64,000 bases of DNA from CAYMPW01 sp964558505 (lineage in GTDB: Archaea > Thermoplasmatota > Thermoplasmata > Methanomassiliicoccales > Methanomethylophilaceae): positions 1 to 64,000 of the forward strand of contig CAZLEI010000005.1 of assembly GCA_964558505.1 (NCBI GenBank), read 5' to 3'. Of this stretch, positions 1 to 8,119 are shown in pieces; positions within the stretch are counted from its first letter, which is position 1, and every line of letters begins with the position of its first letter. Under the pieces are notes generated by a model. It was not told the origin of the DNA and did no database searches. It saw only the letters and a list, made by a program, of their open reading frames with translations. Position numbers and translations under genes: made by a program.

Positions 1-40
1 CCTGCCCGATGAACACCGTGATATCGGTGTGAACGGCCAT
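1..40 (-). CDS. possible 5' end of a minus-strand gene leaving the left edge
   Basis: An ATG at 40 reads M-A-V-H-T-D-I-T-V-F-I-G-Q to the window edge. This resembles the first beta strand of a nucleotide-binding or oxidoreductase subunit, but 13 residues cannot establish a family. No good ribosome-binding site precedes it. A second open frame starting at an ATG at 105 also stays open to the edge and lies about 21 bp from a TATA-like block near 122-130. The frame is therefore uncertain. Confidence 0.25.
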   Translation of the reverse strand, partial: MAVHTDITVFIGQ

Positions 41-159
41 GGTATGTCCGCATCCATGCGGAGGCGGAGCACAGGCCCTGACCGGACAGGCTCCTGCCTG
101 TTCATCCGCGCTCACTCGGCATATATCACGAAAAACAACCTATGATGATAAAGTTGAGA

Positions 160-184
160 CCGTGCGGGGATGCACCCCGCACGG
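160..184 (-). terminator. hairpin terminator downstream of glyA
   Basis: A perfect 10-bp inverted repeat (CCGTGCGGGG, 5-nt loop, CCCCGCACGG) begins 9 nt past the glyA stop codon. It is followed on the minus strand by a weakly T-rich stretch. Confidence 0.6.
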
Positions 185-192
185 ATCTCGTT

Positions 193-1476
193 TCAGTCTA
201 CGAGCTTATGGTACTCGTATGCGGGCTCGCCGGCGTTGAAGCAGTACTGTATCGTGGAGAACTGCTTCTTCAGCGCGATGACGTCCTTCTTTACGGATGC
301 GGAATCCTCGCCCTTCACGACACGTGCGATGAACGATGCGACATCCTTCATCTCGCTCTCCTTCATGCCGATGCGGGTCATCTCCTGGGCTCCGAACCTG
401 AGGCCGGAGGGCTTCACGGAGCTCTTGTCCTGCGGGAGCATGTTCTTGTTGCAGATGATGTTGGCATCCTCGAGGCGCTGTGCGCAGTCCTTGCCGCCGC
501 CGAAGCTGGACACATCGACCGCGATCGCGTGGGACCTGGTGAATCCGAGGTCGGGGCAGAGCACCGGCACGCCGAGCTCGTAGAGGGCCTCTCCGAGCGC
601 GCGGGCGTTCTTGCAAGCCTGCGCCGCATAATCCTTGGCGAAGACATCCATCTCTGCCAGGGAGACCGCGAGGGCCGCCATGGCGTGGAGGTGGTGGCTG
701 GACGTGACTCCGGGGAACACGGCCTTCCTGAGCTGTTTCTCCTGTTCGTCGGTCAGATTGCTGCCGAGGAGCATGCCGTGGTTGGGTCCGGGGAACGTCT
801 TGTGGGTGCTCGACGAGACGACGTTGACGCCTTCTCTGAGCGGGTCGTGGAACTGCTTGCCCGCGACGAGGCCGAGCACGTGTGCGCAGTCCTCCCATAC
901 GAGGCATCCTACCTCGTTGAATGTGTCCTCCAGCTCCTTGAGGGGCGGGGGGAACAGGAAGACCGAGAGGCCGAACTGCGCGACCTTGGGCTTGACCTGC
1001 TTCAAGAGCTTGGCGGTGCCGTCGACGTCGATGTTCATGTCCTCGATGTTGAATGGATAGTTGACGGAGTTGACCCCGCGCTGTCCGAATGCGCCGAACT
1101 CGCATGTGGAGATGTGGGCGCCCTGGGCGAGGGCACAGGTGGTGATCGTGTCGCCGGGCTGGGCGAACGCGAAGAGGACGGCCATGTTGGCGACCGTTCC
1201 GGATATGGGCCTGACGTCGGCGAATTCCGCGTCGAAGAGCTTCTGTGCGAGTTCGGTGGCTTTCGTCTCCACCTTGTCAACGTATATGTTGCCCTGATAG
1301 TAGCGTTTGCCGGGCATGCCTTCTGCATACCTGTCTGCGAAATCGGAGATCAGGACCTCCTTTGCGAGAGGGCTCATCAGGTTCTCGGAGGCGATCATGG
1401 GGATGCACTCCTCGAACCATTTGTTGTGGGCCATCACATTCTCTCTGATGAAACGTGCGTCGTCTGAAATCTGCAT
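193..1476 (-). CDS. glyA: serine hydroxymethyltransferase
   Basis: A 427-residue cytosolic PLP enzyme interconverting serine and glycine with transfer of a one-carbon unit to a pterin, which in methanogens is normally tetrahydromethanopterin/sarcinapterin. The PLP lysine is K226 in the STHKTF motif, followed by a P-G-P-N-H-G loop. An E-D-x-A-H element around 195-199 matches the cofactor aspartate region. The length is normal for the family. The ATG at 1476 is preceded by a TATA-like element at 1506-1513, giving a very short or absent leader. The gene stands alone, with a hairpin after its TGA stop. Confidence 0.93.
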   Translation of the reverse strand: MQISDDARFIRENVMAHNKWFEECIPMIASENLMSPLAKEVLISDFADRYAEGMPGKRYYQGNIYVDKVETKATELAQKLFDAEFADVRPISGTVANMAVLFAFAQPGDTITTCALAQGAHISTCEFGAFGQRGVNSVNYPFNIEDMNIDVDGTAKLLKQVKPKVAQFGLSVFLFPPPLKELEDTFNEVGCLVWEDCAHVLGLVAGKQFHDPLREGVNVVSSSTHKTFPGPNHGMLLGSNLTDEQEKQLRKAVFPGVTSSHHLHAMAALAVSLAEMDVFAKDYAAQACKNARALGEALYELGVPVLCPDLGFTRSHAIAVDVSSFGGGKDCAQRLEDANIICNKNMLPQDKSSVKPSGLRFGAQEMTRIGMKESEMKDVASFIARVVKGEDSASVKKDVIALKKQFSTIQYCFNAGEPAYEYHKLVD

Positions 1477-1505
1477 GCGAATCGATAGGTTATCGCACGA
1501 ACGTT

Positions 1506-1513
1506 CATAAAAG
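1506..1513 (-). promoter_or_regulatory. TATA box of glyA
   Basis: CTTTTATG on the minus strand is centred about 33 bp before the glyA ATG, which predicts a leader of only a few nucleotides. Confidence 0.45.
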
Positions 1514-1530
1514 GGTTCGCATGCGCCCCG

Positions 1531-2571
1531 TCACTGGCCCTTCGGAACGGATGACTCGTCCACGGTCATCCTCTCCTTGACCTCGGAGACCGCCTGATCG
1601 TCTCCGGCGTCCGCGGACTTCATATGTGCCAGATACAACGAAATGAAATCTCCCACCATGATACACTTGAGGTTGATCTCGAGATTGCTGCCGCCCACCG
1701 CGTGGTACTGCGGGATCTTTATCTCCTCCTCCTCGAGGAGCCCCATGGATTTGTCGGTGACGTTCTTGAGGAACGACGACGCACGGTCGTCGTGTATCAT
1801 CACGGGGATGAAATCCCTGTTGTGGCCCTTGTCCTCGGTCCAGCCGATTATCTCGTTGTGGTTGAACTCGGGGACGATGCCGAAGAACGCGATCATCTTG
1901 GCGTTCTCATTGAACTGGGTCTTCCACCTGACGGCGGCGGACCTCATGTTGGATGGACAGTACACCACGGGTATCCCGCCGACGACGGCCTTGGCCATCA
2001 TACAGGCATCGTTGGCCTCCCTCGACACTATGGAGTCCCTGTACTCCTTCAGGACCGGTACGAGCGCCGACATGATCTTCTTGCAGGAGCAGACGTTCAA
2101 CTCGTCGAGGACGACGGCGAGGCTGCCGATGAGATAGCCGAGGGCGCCGCGGGACTGCATGCCCTGCGGGATGTCGACGACGACGTTGCTGTTGACCTTC
2201 GCCTTGTTCATCAGCGAGCCCCCGGACGTGATGGCGACGATCTTGCATCCCCTCGAACGGGCCTCGTCGTAGACGCAGAGGGTCTCGCGGGTGTTCCCGG
2301 AGTAGCTGATGACCACCACCGTCGTATCGCGGCCGACCCATTTCGGCAGCACGGTGCTGCGTATGACGAATATGGGGACCTCGGAGACCTCGTCGACGTA
2401 ATTGGACAGGATGTCCCCTGCAAGCGATGACGCGCCCATCCCGCAGATGCATATCTTCCGGCTGGGCTTCAGGCCCTTCACTTCGGCCTTCAGGGCCTCT
2501 TCGATCTGCTCGGGGAAACCAGCCACCTGGTCGTACATCTCGGATTTGGATATGTCGCTCAGCGTCGTCAT
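1531..2571 (-). CDS. bifunctional phosphoglucose/phosphomannose isomerase (SIS family)
   Basis: A 346-residue SIS-domain sugar-phosphate isomerase of the archaeal PGI/PMI family, interconverting glucose-6-P or mannose-6-P with fructose-6-P for gluconeogenesis and mannosylation precursors. The first SIS domain carries G-M-G-A-S-S-L-A near 44-51 and the phosphate-binding S-Y-S-G-N-T-R-E-T segment at 89-97. The C-terminal half fits the second SIS lobe. The ATG at 2571 follows a strong GGGGGAG ribosome-binding site. The gene is monocistronic, and a 146-bp gap separates it from the divergent rib operon. A single-substrate isomerase cannot be ruled out. Confidence 0.82.
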   Translation of the reverse strand: MTTLSDISKSEMYDQVAGFPEQIEEALKAEVKGLKPSRKICICGMGASSLAGDILSNYVDEVSEVPIFVIRSTVLPKWVGRDTTVVVISYSGNTRETLCVYDEARSRGCKIVAITSGGSLMNKAKVNSNVVVDIPQGMQSRGALGYLIGSLAVVLDELNVCSCKKIMSALVPVLKEYRDSIVSREANDACMMAKAVVGGIPVVYCPSNMRSAAVRWKTQFNENAKMIAFFGIVPEFNHNEIIGWTEDKGHNRDFIPVMIHDDRASSFLKNVTDKSMGLLEEEEIKIPQYHAVGGSNLEINLKCIMVGDFISLYLAHMKSADAGDDQAVSEVKERMTVDESSVPKGQ

Positions 2572-2680
2572 GGAATGCTCCCCCTTCGTTAAGATTCCAA
2601 CCTATAAAAAGGAGAGCGGGGGCCGACACCTACAATATCGTCATTCGTCTACAAAATTCATGGTAAATCGCCAAGTGTTT

Positions 2681-2688
2681 TTTTATAT
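2681..2688 (+). promoter_or_regulatory. TATA box of the rib operon
   Basis: TTTTATAT sits in a T-rich tract and is centred 33 bp upstream of the ribB ATG. A GTGAT Shine-Dalgarno core lies just before the start codon. Confidence 0.55.
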
Positions 2689-2717
2689 CGGCACATAGGG
2701 CAGGCAATAGTGATACA

Positions 2718-3425
2718 ATGGGCATCGAAAAGGCATTGGAGGACATCAGGGCCGGGAAGATGGTCCTGGTCTACGACTTCGACTACAGGGAGAAAGAGAC
2801 GGACATGACCGTCGCGTCCGAGTTCGTGACGCACGAGACCCTCAGGACGATGAGGAAGGACGGCGGCGGCCTGGTCTGCACCACCACGCCGTACAAGGTA
2901 GCGAAGGCCGTCGGACTCCCATTCATGTCGGATGTTTTCTGGGACGATGCCGGGAAGTTCCCGCTCCTCAAGGCCATGGCGCCCCTGGACATCCCCTACG
3001 ATCATACGAAGTCATCCTTCGGGATCACGATAAACCACAGGGACACGTACACGGGCATCACCGACAACGACCGCGCGCTCACCATCAGGAAGTACGCCGA
3101 GACCATCTTCCAGGACAAGGATCCGGCCGGCATAGCCGCAGACCTGGGGGCGCATTTCAGGGCACCCGGGCACGTGCACCTCCTCAACACCACTGAGAAG
3201 ATCCTCGAGAACAGAAGGGGCCACACGGAGCTGTGCACCGCCCTCATGTTCATGGCGGGAGTGAAGCCGTCGGCCACCATCTGCGAGATGATGGGCGACG
3301 ACGGGAACTCCATGCAGAAGGCCGACACGCATGCATACGCCGACAAACACGGGCTCACCTTCGTCACCGGCGACGAGATCCTGGAGGCCTGGGGCGAGCA
3401 CCTCGAGAAGAACGGCGGACAGTGA
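2718..3425 (+). CDS. ribB: 3,4-dihydroxy-2-butanone 4-phosphate synthase
   Basis: Converts ribulose-5-phosphate to the four-carbon precursor of the lumazine ring plus formate. The 235-residue protein is the monofunctional archaeal form with no GTP cyclohydrolase II half. Visible landmarks are the acidic metal/substrate loop around residues 20-30 (D-F-D-Y-R-E-K-E-T-D) and the C-terminal R-R-G-H-T-E segment followed by C-E-M-M. It is the first gene of a four-gene riboflavin operon, and its TGA stop is 4 nt before the ribL ATG. Confidence 0.93.
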   Translation: MGIEKALEDIRAGKMVLVYDFDYREKETDMTVASEFVTHETLRTMRKDGGGLVCTTTPYKVAKAVGLPFMSDVFWDDAGKFPLLKAMAPLDIPYDHTKSSFGITINHRDTYTGITDNDRALTIRKYAETIFQDKDPAGIAADLGAHFRAPGHVHLLNTTEKILENRRGHTELCTALMFMAGVKPSATICEMMGDDGNSMQKADTHAYADKHGLTFVTGDEILEAWGEHLEKNGGQ

Positions 3426-3429
3426 TGCC

Positions 3430-3864
3430 ATGACCAGGGTGATGGCGTCCGGAGTGTTCGACATACTGCACACAGGACACATATCTTACCTGGAACAGGC
3501 CAAGGCCATGGGCGACGAGCTCGTCGTCGTCGTTGCCTGCGACGAGACGGCGACCAAGAGGAAGCATATCCCGGTGACGCCCGAGGCCATGAGAGTCCGC
3601 ATCGTCGGTGCGCTCAAACCGGTGGACCGCGCCGTGCTCGGGAAGAGCGGGGGCGACATCTACGCCACCGTGGCCGACGTGCGCCCGGACATCATCGCAC
3701 TGGGGTTCGACCAGGCATTCGACGAGGCCGCCCTCAGGGCGGAGCTCGATGCCAGAGGCTTCGGGGACATCAAGGTCGCAAGGGCATCCGAATGCGCCGA
3801 GGATCTGACGGCCACACGCCGCATCATAAAGAAGATCCTCGACAGCCACGGAGGGAAATCATGA
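3430..3864 (+). CDS. ribL: FAD synthetase, nucleotidyltransferase family
   Basis: A 144-residue HxGH-class cytidylyltransferase-fold protein. Known archaeal RibL adenylylates FMN to FAD. The G-V-F-D-I-L-H-T-G-H motif at residues 8-17 is the nucleotide-binding signature (H14-x-x-H17), and a basic A-T-R-R segment near the end corresponds to the second nucleotide site. The ATG at 3430 is chosen because it lies 4 nt after the ribB stop and aligns with the family start; the frame is open further upstream inside ribB. Its TGA overlaps the ribC ATG by 4 nt. Its operon position supports FAD synthesis over glycerol-3-phosphate cytidylyltransferase. Confidence 0.85.
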   Translation: MTRVMASGVFDILHTGHISYLEQAKAMGDELVVVVACDETATKRKHIPVTPEAMRVRIVGALKPVDRAVLGKSGGDIYATVADVRPDIIALGFDQAFDEAALRAELDARGFGDIKVARASECAEDLTATRRIIKKILDSHGGKS

Positions 3865-4334
3865 AGATCATAGGGATAGCGGACACTACGTTCGCAAGGT
3901 ACGACATGGGCGCCGCCGCCATCGACGAGCTGGAGCACACAGGAACAGGTTTCCGCATCGTCAGGTACACCGTGCCCGGCGTCAAGGACCTCCCCGTCGC
4001 ATGCAAGAAGCTCATTGAGGAGCAAGACTGCGACATAGTCATGGCGCTGGGCATGCCCGGCCCGAAACAGAAGGACAAGATGTGCGCGCACGAGGCATCC
4101 ACCGGCCTGATCCGCGCACAGCTCATGACAAACAGGCATATCATCGAGGTCTTCGTCCACGAGGACGAGGCCGATGACGAGAAGACGCTCGCATTCCTGG
4201 CTGACCAGCGCTCCAGGGAGCATGCGGTGAACGTCTACGACCTGATGTTCCGCCCGGAGAGCCTCGTCAGGCGCGCCGGGACCGGGCTCAGGCAGGGATT
4301 CGCTGACGCTGGATCAGTAGAACGCAGGAAGTGA
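3861..4334 (+). CDS. ribC: riboflavin synthase, archaeal type
   Basis: A 157-residue lumazine-synthase-like riboflavin synthase, the archaeal form unrelated to bacterial RibE. It dismutates two 6,7-dimethyl-8-ribityllumazine molecules to riboflavin and the pyrimidine. The N-terminus M-K-I-I-G-I-A-D-T-T-F-A-R-Y-D-M-G is characteristic. A GGAGGG ribosome-binding site precedes the ATG at 3861, which overlaps the ribL stop (ATGA). It sits between ribL and ribH in the same operon. Confidence 0.9.
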   Translation: MKIIGIADTTFARYDMGAAAIDELEHTGTGFRIVRYTVPGVKDLPVACKKLIEEQDCDIVMALGMPGPKQKDKMCAHEASTGLIRAQLMTNRHIIEVFVHEDEADDEKTLAFLADQRSREHAVNVYDLMFRPESLVRRAGTGLRQGFADAGSVERRK

Positions 4335-4339
4335 TTACA

Positions 4340-4750
4340 ATGGAGAAGTACAAGATTGGTATGGTGGCGGCGGAGTTCAACTACGACGTCACCTCGATGA
4401 TGGTCGAGAGAGCGAAGGCGGAAGCGGAGTTCCTCGGCGTGGAGATCAGCAAGACGATCATGGTCCCCGGCGTCTTCGAGATGCCTTTGGCCATCAAGCA
4501 CATGCTCGAGAACGACGAGATAGATGCCGTCATCACCCTGGGCGCCGTCATAAAAGGCGAGACCAAGCACGACGAGGTCGTGATATCGCAGGCCTCGAGG
4601 AAGATCATGGACCTCGGCCTCGAGTACGGCAAGCCTGTCGCATTCGGAGTGACCGGACCCGATATGACCCAGCTCCAAGCTGTGGACAGGATCGAGAAGG
4701 GCCGCGATGTCGTCGACGCGGTCGTCAAGATGCTTCAGAGGCTCAACTGA
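4340..4750 (+). CDS. ribH: 6,7-dimethyl-8-ribityllumazine synthase
   Basis: A 136-residue lumazine synthase joining the RibB product to the pyrimidinedione. Motifs are E-F-N-Y at 12-15, V-P-G-V-F-E-M-P at 42-49 and the active-site loop G-x-x-I-K-G-E-T-K-H-D around 68-78, with H77 the likely catalytic histidine. The ATG at 4340 has an AGGAAGTGA ribosome-binding site. An in-frame GTG at 4331 overlaps the ribC stop but lacks correct spacing. It is the last gene of the rib operon, followed by a hairpin. Confidence 0.92.
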   Translation: MEKYKIGMVAAEFNYDVTSMMVERAKAEAEFLGVEISKTIMVPGVFEMPLAIKHMLENDEIDAVITLGAVIKGETKHDEVVISQASRKIMDLGLEYGKPVAFGVTGPDMTQLQAVDRIEKGRDVVDAVVKMLQRLN

Positions 4751-4756
4751 GCCCAT

Positions 4757-4774
4757 TCCGGGCGAGAGCCCGGA
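4757..4774 (+). terminator. hairpin terminator after the rib operon
   Basis: TCCGGGC-GAGA-GCCCGGA, a perfect 7-bp stem with a 4-nt loop, starts 6 nt after the ribH stop. Confidence 0.6.
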
Positions 4775-4831
4775 CCAACCGTTTCCGGCGTATCCCCGGA
4801 CATCGTCAGCCCTATCGATTTTTCGCTACAG

Positions 4832-4839
4832 GTAAATAT
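4832..4839 (+). promoter_or_regulatory. TATA box of the GNAT gene
   Basis: GTAAATAT is centred 26 bp before the ATG at 4861, with no ribosome-binding site between. This predicts a leaderless transcript. Confidence 0.5.
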
Positions 4840-4860
4840 TATCTGACGATTCGGATAAAC

Positions 4861-5517
4861 ATGGAGTCGGCGTACGATATACCGGAGATCGATGGCCTTT
4901 ACATGGCTCAAAGGGCGGACCTCATGCGGTTCACGGAATGCACCGGCGAGGCGTACCGCGGATATCCGCTTTTCGAATACCTGTTCAAAGGAAGATACAA
5001 TGCCCGCACCGTGAACATCGTGTTCGCGACAGAGCTCAAAAGCCTCGGGGACAGACAGGTGTCCTTCGCGACCGACGAAAGCGCCGATGCCGTGGCCACC
5101 TTCATACCGCCCGTGTTCTACGGCACGAGCGCGTCCAGCTATATCCTGAGCGGAGGCCTCAGGCTGCTCCTGCACATGGGCCCTGCATCGCTCAAGCGCC
5201 TGGACGACTTCGAGAAGTACAGCATGGGGCTCAAGAGGAAGTACGCAGACGAGGACAGCTGGTACCTTTTGAACCTGGCCGTCCGGCCGGAGGCCCAGGG
5301 GAACGGGCTGGCATCGAAGCTCATGAAGCCCATGATGGAGTACTTCGACCGCACGGGGCAAAAATGCTACCTGGAGACGCTTGACTCGCTGAACGTTCCG
5401 ATATACGAGCATTTCGGGTTCAAGGTCGTAGAGGTCGGTAAGCTGCTCGATTCCGATATGCCGCAGTACGCCATGCTCAGAGAGCCGATGGCCCGAGGCC
5501 GCACATCGGTGCTGTGA
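4861..5517 (+). CDS. GNAT-family N-acetyltransferase
   Basis: A 218-residue acetyl-CoA-dependent acyltransferase of the GNAT fold. The acetyl-CoA pyrophosphate loop is V-R-P-E-A-Q-G-N-G-L-A at 141-151 (R/Q-x-x-G-x-G/A pattern). A C-terminal N-V-P-I-Y-E-H-F-G-F-K strand near 179-189 is also typical. The substrate cannot be predicted. The gene stands alone, appears leaderless and faces the following aminotransferase. Confidence 0.8.
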   Translation: MESAYDIPEIDGLYMAQRADLMRFTECTGEAYRGYPLFEYLFKGRYNARTVNIVFATELKSLGDRQVSFATDESADAVATFIPPVFYGTSASSYILSGGLRLLLHMGPASLKRLDDFEKYSMGLKRKYADEDSWYLLNLAVRPEAQGNGLASKLMKPMMEYFDRTGQKCYLETLDSLNVPIYEHFGFKVVEVGKLLDSDMPQYAMLREPMARGRTSVL

Positions 5518-5550
5518 CATCCGATGCTCCGGAGTCATGACCCGGCAGAT

Positions 5551-5575
5551 GGCCGCGGGAGAGGATCCCGCTGCC
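5551..5575. terminator. bidirectional hairpin between convergent genes
   Basis: GGC-x-GCGGGA, 5-nt loop, TCCCGC-x-GCC forms a 10-position stem with one mismatch between the GNAT stop and the aminotransferase stop. Confidence 0.5.
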
Positions 5576-5576
5576 A

Positions 5577-6779
5577 TCAGTTGTGCTTGACCATGAAGTG
5601 CTCGAGCTTGTCGTACGCCTCTTCGAGCACATCCATCGGAGGCAGGAGTATGGTCCTGAAGTGCCCCTTGCCGAACTCCTCGCAGAATCCGGTTCCGTGG
5701 ACGAACACCACCCCCTCGGACTTTATGAGGTCGAGGACGAAATCCTTGTCGGTCGCCCAGTCGGTGAGCTCCACCTTGGGGAACATGTAAAGGGCGCCCT
5801 TGGCCTTCTTAGTCGAGATACCTGGTATCTCGTTGAGCCTCTTGTAAGTGAAATCCGCCCTCTCCTTGAGCTTGCGGTTCATGTCTATGATGTAATCCTG
5901 AGGTCCTTCCAGGGATGCTTTGGCGGCCCATTGGCACGGGACGTTGGGGCATATCCTGGCACGGAACTGCTTCATCATCCCCTCGAATATCTCGCTCATG
6001 ATCCCCGACTCGTCCATGAAGTACCCGTAGCCGATCCTCCATCCCGGCATCAGGTTGACCTTCGAGAATCCGTTGAGTATTATCCTCGGAACATCCGAAG
6101 GGAGCTTGGACATCGAGAAGAACTTGCCGTCGAACACGATCTTGTCATAGATCTCGTCGGATATCAGCGGAAGCTGGTACTCCGCGGCGAGGTCGCCTAT
6201 GGCGCGCAGGTCCTTCTCCTCGTACACTGCGCCCGTGGGGTTGTTGGGATTGATGACCACGATGCCCCTCGTCTTGTCGTTGATGCGCTTGCGCATCATG
6301 TCGATGTCGGGTCTCCAATCCTCTTCCTCGATCTGCCTGTATGGAGTGGGGACACCGCCGTAGAATTCGATGTACTGGGAATAGGAAGAGTAGCCGGGAC
6401 CTGGGATCAGGATGTTGTCTCCGGGCTCCAGCAGGGTGCCCATGAGGACGTTGATAGCCTCGCCCAGCCCGGACGTGACGAATACCTTGTCCGCCGTCGT
6501 GACCGCGCCGTGCTTCTCGTACTCCCTGCGGACGATGGCCTGACGGAAAGCCAGGTCGCCCTGGGAATCGCCGTATCCGTTGTCCTGGAGGTCAACTGCC
6601 TCCCTGAGTGCCATCTTGAAGTATTCCGGCGTCTGGAAATCCCATTTGTTCGGATCGCCGATATTGAGACGGAGCACCTTCATGCCGTTCCTGGCGGCCT
6701 CGTCAGCGGGCACCGCTATCTCGCGGATGGCGTAGTTCATACCCATTGACCTTCTGGATGCTCTCAATTTCTCTACCAT
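5577..6779 (-). CDS. class I/II aminotransferase (AlaA/AspC-like)
   Basis: A 400-residue fold-type I PLP aminotransferase. Landmarks are N-P-N-N-P-T-G at 177-183, D208 and Y211 in S-D-E-I-Y, and the PLP lysine K240 in G-F-S-K followed by P-G-W-R-I-G. The overall pattern most resembles the alanine transaminase group acting on pyruvate/glutamate, but aspartate or aromatic substrates are possible. Two in-frame ATGs near the N-terminus (residues 1 and 12) could be starts. The first is preceded by a TATA-like CTAAATAC about 35 bp upstream. Monocistronic. Confidence 0.87.
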   Translation of the reverse strand: MVEKLRASRRSMGMNYAIREIAVPADEAARNGMKVLRLNIGDPNKWDFQTPEYFKMALREAVDLQDNGYGDSQGDLAFRQAIVRREYEKHGAVTTADKVFVTSGLGEAINVLMGTLLEPGDNILIPGPGYSSYSQYIEFYGGVPTPYRQIEEEDWRPDIDMMRKRINDKTRGIVVINPNNPTGAVYEEKDLRAIGDLAAEYQLPLISDEIYDKIVFDGKFFSMSKLPSDVPRIILNGFSKVNLMPGWRIGYGYFMDESGIMSEIFEGMMKQFRARICPNVPCQWAAKASLEGPQDYIIDMNRKLKERADFTYKRLNEIPGISTKKAKGALYMFPKVELTDWATDKDFVLDLIKSEGVVFVHGTGFCEEFGKGHFRTILLPPMDVLEEAYDKLEHFMVKHN

Positions 6780-6881
6780 GTTGAAACCTTGGCCCGAGAT
6801 TATGCTATCCGTATTTAGGTTCTATGCACTCGCATCGGGATTTCACAGGGAATGGCCGGTTGCAAAAACGAAGAAAGATGG

Positions 6882-6922
6882 GCCCCGGACGACCGGGGCG
6901 CACCGGGCAGTGAGCCCGGTGC
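6882..6922 (-). terminator. double hairpin terminator after the repeat-protein gene
   Basis: Two adjacent perfect stems: GCACCGGGC/GCCCGGTGC (6900-6922, 9 bp, 5-nt loop) and GCCCCGG/CCGGGGC (6882-6899, 7 bp). On the minus strand they are followed by a T-rich run, just past the stop codon at 6932. Confidence 0.65.
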
Positions 6923-6931
6923 AGGTTTGGA

Positions 6932-7981
6932 TCAGCTTCCCGGTGTGAAGGTTATCGAACCTGTGATCGTGTCGCACCAGAAGTTGGAGAGGTACATCGT
7001 CACGACGGTGCCGGCATGTCCGAACTCGGATTCGCTGCCGCCGGCGGTGCCGTAGCCCTGGCTCGTGTAGCTGAGGTCGCAGGTGCCGGTCGCGGGCAGC
7101 GTTATCTTCAGGACCCCGTCCTTGTTGAAGGGCAGGCTGAACGACTGTCCGGAGACGACCTGCTCCCCGTTGCAGGTGACGTTGATACCTTCCTGCACGG
7201 TGAGCGTAACTGTGGCCGGGTCCTCTCCCCAGGAGCCTATGAGGTTACCGGGCGTGAACGTGATGGATCCCGTTATCGAGCTGCACCAGAAGTTGGAGAG
7301 GTACATCGTCACGACTGTGCCGGCGCGGCCGAACTCGGACTCGCTGCCGCCGGCAGGGCCGAGGCCCTGGCTCGTGTAGCGGAGGTCGCAGGTGCCTGAC
7401 GTGGGCAGCGTTATCTTCAGGACCCCGTCCTTGTTGAAGGGCAGGCTGAACGACTGTCCGGAGACGACCTGCTCCCCGTTGCAGGTGACGTTGATACCTT
7501 CCTGCACGGTGAGCGTAACTGTGGCCGGGTCCTCTCCCCAGGAGCCTATGAGGTTACCGGGCGTGAACGTGATGGATCCCGTTATCGAGCTGCACCAGAA
7601 GTTGGAGAGGTACATCGTCACGACTGTGCCGGCGCGGCCGAACTCGGACTCGCTGCCGCCGGCAGGGCCGAGGCCCTGGCTCGTGTAGCGGAGGTCGCAG
7701 GTGCCTGACGTGGGCAGCGTTATCTTCAGGACCCCGTCCTTGTTGAAGGGCAGGCTGAATGCCTGGCCGGAGACGACCTTGTCCCCGTTGCAGGTCACTG
7801 CCAGCCCGTCCTGGACCGTCAGGACCACGGTGGCCGGGCTCTCGTCGTCCGTATCTGCATTCTTGTCGTTTGTACCAGGGTAGTACGCGAACGCCATTAT
7901 CATCACGACGACCACCGCAACGGCCATCACGGCCGTGAGCAGCTGGTTCCTCGTGGGTTTGGGAATATTGGGCATATCCAT
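6932..7981 (-). CDS. membrane-anchored extracellular protein with three 103-residue tandem repeats
   Basis: A 349-residue protein of unknown function. Residues about 10-36 form one hydrophobic segment (signal anchor), followed by a short D/N-rich linker. The rest is three tandem modules of about 103 residues. Each module starts with T-V-L/T-L-T-V-Q, contains T-C-N-G, S-L-P-F-N-K-D-G-V-L-K-I-T-L-P, G-T-C-D-L and N-F-W-C, and so holds three cysteines. Modules 1 and 2 are nearly identical in DNA as well as protein. The ATG at 7981 follows AAGGTTGAG, and an earlier in-frame start at 8011 lacks such a site. Likely a surface or adhesion protein. No family recognised. Confidence 0.72.
   Translation of the reverse strand: MDMPNIPKPTRNQLLTAVMAVAVVVVMIMAFAYYPGTNDKNADTDDESPATVVLTVQDGLAVTCNGDKVVSGQAFSLPFNKDGVLKITLPTSGTCDLRYTSQGLGPAGGSESEFGRAGTVVTMYLSNFWCSSITGSITFTPGNLIGSWGEDPATVTLTVQEGINVTCNGEQVVSGQSFSLPFNKDGVLKITLPTSGTCDLRYTSQGLGPAGGSESEFGRAGTVVTMYLSNFWCSSITGSITFTPGNLIGSWGEDPATVTLTVQEGINVTCNGEQVVSGQSFSLPFNKDGVLKITLPATGTCDLSYTSQGYGTAGGSESEFGHAGTVVTMYLSNFWCDTITGSITFTPGS
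6942..7850. repeat. 309-bp tandem repeat array inside the surface gene
   Basis: The period is exactly 309 bp: matching segments begin at 6942, 7251 and 7560. By eye, 7251-7449 and 7560-7758 are identical, as are about 7090-7250 and 7399-7559. The outermost parts have diverged. Reading frame is preserved (103 codons per unit). Confidence 0.85.
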
Positions 7982-8090
7982 GATCTCAACCTTGCCTGGA
8001 TGCCGATGCACCCTAGCTATGGAACGAAGATGGCATCAATGGTATTTAGATATTCGACGGAGACCTGACGCGCGGACGGCCTGGTAAAGA

Positions 8091-8098
8091 CTATATCG
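8091..8098 (+). promoter_or_regulatory. TATA box of the PAPS-reductase-like gene
   Basis: CTATATCG is centred 26 bp before the ATG at 8120, consistent with a leaderless mRNA. Confidence 0.5.
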
Positions 8099-8119
8099 AC
8101 AATCACGATTAGGACCCAT

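Noticed and set aside
142..1467. Long plus-strand open frame antisense to glyA (441 codons)
   Set aside because: It mirrors glyA almost exactly; G+C-rich third positions keep the antisense frame open. The translation is rich in L/V/H/D with no domain.
6942..7850. CRISPR array
   Set aside because: The repeats are 309 bp, contiguous and coding, with no spacers. No cas gene is present in the window.
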